Origin: Desulfobacterales bacterium
GTDB lineage: Bacteria; Desulfobacterota; Desulfobacteria; Desulfobacterales; SpSt-501
Direction of reading: 5' to 3'
DNA length: 9,053 bases
NCBI GenBank assembly: GCA_025454275.1
Contig: JALOOS010000049.1
Location: 1 to 9,053 of the forward strand
Shown here: piece by piece, positions 6,233-9,053 of the stretch
How positions within the stretch are numbered: the stretch's first letter is position 1
Layout: each line of letters opens with the position of its first letter
Position numbers and translations under genes: made by a program
The notes under the pieces: generated by a model
What the model saw: only the letters and a program-made list of their open reading frames with translations
What the model was told of the DNA's origin: nothing
Database searches by the model: none

Positions 6233-6300
6233 GGTCACCCGTCGGCCCGTCGGCCCGTCGGCCCGTCGGCGGTTTGCTTTGGACGGGCGACGGGCCGACC
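6231..6300. repeat. Tandem 8-bp repeats and long inverted repeat between gltB2 and gltB3-gltD
   Basis: The plus strand shows GTCGGCCC three times in a row (6241-6264) plus a partial fourth copy (6265-6270), preceded by CCGGTCACCC. After a short spacer rich in G and T comes CGGGCGACGGGCCGACC, followed by two copies of GGCTGACC. The segment GTCGGCCCGTCG (6257-6268) and CGACGGGCCGAC (6288-6299) form a perfect 12-bp stem with a 19-nt loop; other registers are possible because of the tandem copies. A related copy lies before purF. No T-run follows on the transcribed strand, so an intrinsic terminator is unlikely. It could affect mRNA processing or stability between the two genes. Confidence 0.75.
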
Positions 6301-6321
6301 GGCTGACCGGCTGACCCTTTT

Positions 6322-7956
6322 CTATACAACGTACTTGATGCTCAAGCGCTCCGCGGTGTGGTAGTCGTCGACTCCCAGCGCATCGGACATGCCGATCGGC
6401 AGCGAGGTCGAACGGCCGAGCGGGGCGACGATCTTCTTCAGCTCCGTATCGAAGGAGAGGAAAACGTCCACCACCCGCTGGGCCACATCGTCCACATTCA
6501 ACCGGCGGTAGAGCCGCGGGTCCTGGGCGGTGATCCCCTTCGGGCAAAGCCCGATGTTGCAGATGTTGCATCGGTCGGTTTCCGAGCCGAGGCAGCCGGC
6601 GGCCGCCTGCATGATGTACTTGCCCGTCTGCACCCCGCTCGCCCCCAGCATGATCAGCGCGGCCGCGTTGGCGGCGAGGTTGCCGCTCTTGCCGATCCCC
6701 CCGCCCGCAAAGAGCGGCAGCTGGTTCTGCATGCCGAGCTTGACCAGATTGAGATAGCCGTCGCGGATGTTGCTCGCGATGGGGTGACCCATGTGGTTCA
6801 TGGAGACGTTGTAGGCCGCCCCGGTGCCACCGTCCTCGCCGTCGATCGCCAGCCCGGCCGCATACGGGTTGCGGGTCAGGTTGTTCAGCACCGCGAGCGC
6901 GGTGGAGGTCCCGGAGATCTTGGGGTAGACCGGCACCCGGAACCCCCAGGCCATGCTCATGGACTGGATCATCTTGGCCACCGACTCCTCGATGGAGTAC
7001 TTGGTCTGGTGGGTCGGCGGGCTCGGCAGGTTGACGCCGGGCGGCACCCCGCGGATGGCGGCGATCAGGCGGTTGACCTTGTACCACATGAGCAGGCCGC
7101 CGTCGCCGGGTTTTGCCCCCTGGCCGTACTTGATCTCGATGGCGCAGGGGTCCTCCTTCATCTCGGGCAGGGCGTGCAGAATCTCGTCCCAGCCGAAGTA
7201 GCCGCTCGCGATCTGCAGGATGACGTATTTCAGGAATCGCGAGCGCAGCAGCCGCGGCGGGCAGCCCCCCTCCCCGGTGCACATGCGCACCGGCATCCCC
7301 AGCTCCTCGTTCAGGTAGGCCACCCCCATCTGCAGCCCCTCCCACATGTTCGGCGAGAGGGCGCCGAAGGACATGCCGCCGATGATGAGCGGGTAGATTT
7401 CGCGCACCGGCGGCACCCACCCGTTCGCGCGCAGGTGCCTGAGGTTCTCCTCGGGCGGCAGCACCCGGCCGAGGAGGGTCCGCAGCTCGAACTCGTGGCG
7501 CCCGGCGTCAAGCGCGGGGTCGGTCAGCATGGAGATCCGCACGAACTTGATCCGGTCGAGCAGCACCCCGGGCACGTTGCGCCGGCCCCCGCGCCGGCGC
7601 GGCTGACCGCCGCGGTCGAGCTGGAAGCGCAGCTTGTCGGCCTCGTCGGCCCGCGCCGGGGCGATGGCGTTGTTGGGGCAGACCAGGTTGCACATGGCGC
7701 AGCCCACACAGGCATAGGCCGGGTCGGTCCGCTGGCGGATGCCGTAGTAGGAGCGGTAGACGGTGGCCGGAGGCTCCTGGAAGCCGACCGGCGGCTCGAG
7801 CAGCCGCTTGCGGAACACCCCGAGCTCGATCGCATGGACCGGGCAGACGGCGGTGCACTTGCCGCAGAGGGTGCAGGCCTCCTTGTCCCACTGGACCTGC
7901 CAGCTCAGGTCCTTGACGCTCAGCGTGGAGGGGGTAATGGGTCTTTCTGGCTGCAT
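6322..7956 (-). CDS. gltB2: Glutamate synthase FMN domain with N-terminal two-cluster ferredoxin domain (archaeal-type GltB2)
   Basis: Synthase subunit: 2-oxoglutarate + ammonia is reductively converted to glutamate at an FMN. The protein has 544 aa. An N-terminal ferredoxin domain carries two [4Fe-4S] motifs (C28/31/34/38 and C83/86/89/93, each ending in Cys-Pro). The TIM-barrel synthase domain spans about 135-500: IIGGMSFGALS (191-201), TGEGGCPPRLL (227-237), KYGQGAKPGDGG (276-287), IDGEDGGTGA (371-380) and FAGGGIGKSGNLAAN (416-430). The cysteine group C463, C466, C471 (CNICNIGLCPKGI) corresponds to the cluster-binding region of larger glutamate synthases. It lacks the amidotransferase and GltB3 domains, which are encoded by the neighbours on both sides, as in archaeal-type split enzymes. 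The start at 7956 has GGAGG (7964-7968) at 7 nt and lies inside the end of gltB1, giving a 37-nt overlap and likely translational coupling. Confidence 0.96.
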   Translation of the reverse strand: MQPERPITPSTLSVKDLSWQVQWDKEACTLCGKCTAVCPVHAIELGVFRKRLLEPPVGFQEPPATVYRSYYGIRQRTDPAYACVGCAMCNLVCPNNAIAPARADEADKLRFQLDRGGQPRRRGGRRNVPGVLLDRIKFVRISMLTDPALDAGRHEFELRTLLGRVLPPEENLRHLRANGWVPPVREIYPLIIGGMSFGALSPNMWEGLQMGVAYLNEELGMPVRMCTGEGGCPPRLLRSRFLKYVILQIASGYFGWDEILHALPEMKEDPCAIEIKYGQGAKPGDGGLLMWYKVNRLIAAIRGVPPGVNLPSPPTHQTKYSIEESVAKMIQSMSMAWGFRVPVYPKISGTSTALAVLNNLTRNPYAAGLAIDGEDGGTGAAYNVSMNHMGHPIASNIRDGYLNLVKLGMQNQLPLFAGGGIGKSGNLAANAAALIMLGASGVQTGKYIMQAAAGCLGSETDRCNICNIGLCPKGITAQDPRLYRRLNVDDVAQRVVDVFLSFDTELKKIVAPLGRSTSLPIGMSDALGVDDYHTAERLSIKYVV

Positions 7957-9050
7957 AGGCGCACCTCCCGGCGGTCGGGGCCGACGACCGCCGTGTCGAG
8001 AAACATCGGTTGGAAATCACGGCTCTTGTCCCGGAGCGGGATGGCGGCGTCCAGGCCGCAGATCTCGGAGGAGAAGGCGAAGATGCCCGGTTTGCCGCCG
8101 ACCACCCCGGGCCGGAGCTTCTTCCGGTCCTGGACCATGAAGAGGCTCCCGTCCGGCAGGCTCCCGATGACGCAGTTGGGACCGTCGATGATGAGCGGCC
8201 GGCAGGTCTGCTTCAGGTGGCGCAGGAGCCGGGCATCCGGATGGGCCGCGAGGTCCTGCTCCTGCAAGGGGGTGATCAGGTGTTTGTAGGCTTCGATCCC
8301 CAGGCCCAGCGTGGTGGTCAGGTAGTGCAGGATGTGGGTGAAGACCTCCGAGTCCGAATTGTAGCCGATATAGCCCGGAAAACCGCGCGACTCGAGAAAG
8401 GTCCGGATGGGGATGAAGGCCGTGTTCTCGCCGTTGGTCATGCTGGCGAAGCCCTGGAGGAAGAAGGGGTGGCAGGCATAGAGGTTGATGGCGTAGTTCG
8501 TATTCTGCCGCCCCTGGGCCATGATCACCCGGGCCCGCAGCTCCTTGCGGTCGAGCTTCAGGTGGTCGGCCACCGCGACGGGATCCCCGATCTCCTTGAT
8601 CATGATCGCATCGGGCCAGAAGGAGAAGACGATCATGTCCTCCTTCGCCTCGCCCATGGCGCGCAGCTGCAATCGGATGCTCATCAGCCGGAACTGGAGC
8701 TCCTCGCGCGACAACCCCTCCCACTCCTCGGGGTACTCGTAGGCGCGGATCAGGTAGACGTCGCGGCGTGGGACTCCGGGGGGCGGGGTCTTCGGCACCT
8801 TGATTGAGATTTTGTATTTGGTCATGAACCCGATGTCCATCATGAAGGCGTCCAGGCGCTTCAGCCCCTCGTCGCTGAAAATGCCCGAGAGGATCGGGGC
8901 CTCCTTCATCTCTTCGAACGGGCCGCTCAGGTCCCTCAGAAACAGCCCGACCCCGGAGCCGTCATGACCCTCGCGCATGACGTTCAGGGCCTCGATGGCC
9001 ACCGTCGGGGAGAGGGGCTCCTGGCTGGTGATGGCAAACAGGCGACACAT
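7920..9050 (-). CDS. gltB1: Glutamate synthase glutamine amidotransferase subunit (class II; GltB1)
   Basis: A 376-aa class II glutamine amidotransferase that hydrolyses glutamine to glutamate and ammonia for the GltB2 synthase domain. It starts MCRLFAITSQ, so removal of Met exposes Cys2 as the catalytic nucleophile, with no propeptide. REGHDGSGVGL (26-36), MTNGEN (204-209) and GYNSDSEVF (229-237) correspond to the substrate and oxyanion-hole segments of the Ntn-hydrolase fold. There is no phosphoribosyltransferase or sugar isomerase domain, so it is neither PurF nor GlmS. Context (gltB2 directly downstream with a 37-nt overlap) fixes the role as the amidotransferase of a split glutamate synthase. 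The start codon lies 3 bp from the right edge, so its ribosome binding site and any promoter are not visible. Confidence 0.93.
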   Translation of the reverse strand: MCRLFAITSQEPLSPTVAIEALNVMREGHDGSGVGLFLRDLSGPFEEMKEAPILSGIFSDEGLKRLDAFMMDIGFMTKYKISIKVPKTPPPGVPRRDVYLIRAYEYPEEWEGLSREELQFRLMSIRLQLRAMGEAKEDMIVFSFWPDAIMIKEIGDPVAVADHLKLDRKELRARVIMAQGRQNTNYAINLYACHPFFLQGFASMTNGENTAFIPIRTFLESRGFPGYIGYNSDSEVFTHILHYLTTTLGLGIEAYKHLITPLQEQDLAAHPDARLLRHLKQTCRPLIIDGPNCVIGSLPDGSLFMVQDRKKLRPGVVGGKPGIFAFSSEICGLDAAIPLRDKSRDFQPMFLDTAVVGPDRREVRLCSQKDPLPPPR

Positions 9051-9053
9051 GAG

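Noticed and set aside
6241..6270. CRISPR array from the regular GTCGGCCC repeats.
   Set aside because: The units are 8 bp, directly abutting, without spacers and without cas genes; this is a simple tandem repeat.
3732..6314. Long open frame on the plus strand (860 codons) opposite gltB3-gltD.
   Set aside because: It is antisense to a gene with clear domains on the minus strand; its product is low-complexity Gly/Pro/Ala/Arg/Asp-rich with no recognisable motif, as expected from high GC and few stop codons.
6358..8289. Long open frame on the plus strand (643 codons) opposite gltB2 and part of gltB1.
   Set aside because: Same reasoning: it is a mirror of conserved coding sequence, with low-complexity His/Arg/Gly-rich translation and no family resemblance.

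Overview
This is a high-GC window in which every supportable gene lies on the minus strand, so the genes read from the right end to the left. The gene content fits an anaerobic bacterium, most likely a member of the Desulfobacterota (former Deltaproteobacteria). The basis is a split 'archaeal-type' glutamate synthase rich in Fe-S clusters, a [4Fe-4S]-type PurF, a small HTH/zinc-ribbon regulator, a radical SAM enzyme and an NrfH-type cytochrome. The lineage is an inference from gene content; nothing in the window identifies a species.

Right block (about 9050 to 2393), nitrogen assimilation and purine entry. gltB1 (class II glutamine amidotransferase) overlaps gltB2 (two N-terminal [4Fe-4S] sites plus the FMN synthase domain) by 37 nt. 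Next comes one polypeptide that joins the GltB3 beta-helix domain to a GltD-like FAD/NAD(P) oxidoreductase with a C-terminal ferredoxin domain. Together these three proteins should perform the full glutamate synthase reaction: glutamine hydrolysis, ammonia transfer to 2-oxoglutarate, and electron supply from a reduced nucleotide and/or ferredoxin. purF follows 46 bp later. It also uses glutamine and releases glutamate, and probably shares the transcript.

Middle block (about 2390 to 441). A 130-bp gap holds a hairpin and a plausible promoter, so a new unit probably starts here. The unit contains a DNA-binding-free cyclic-nucleotide-binding protein, a radical SAM protein of unknown substrate joined to it by a TAATG stop/start overlap, and a small HTH/zinc-ribbon regulator (COG3357-like) that is frameshifted in this sequence.

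Left block (about 440 to 1). A perfect 14-bp Crp/Fnr-type palindrome sits exactly 41.5 bp upstream of a predicted start site belonging to an extended -10. It precedes the 5' part of an nrfH-like tetraheme cytochrome gene that runs off the window, indicating oxygen- or nitrosative-stress-controlled nitrite respiration.

The most noteworthy items are the Fnr-type class II promoter of nrfH, the frameshifted regulator, the CNB/radical SAM pair, the GltB3-GltD fusion with extra cysteines, and a GC-rich palindromic repeat found in two gaps of the glt-purF operon. I found no tRNA, rRNA, CRISPR array, insertion sequence or phage gene.
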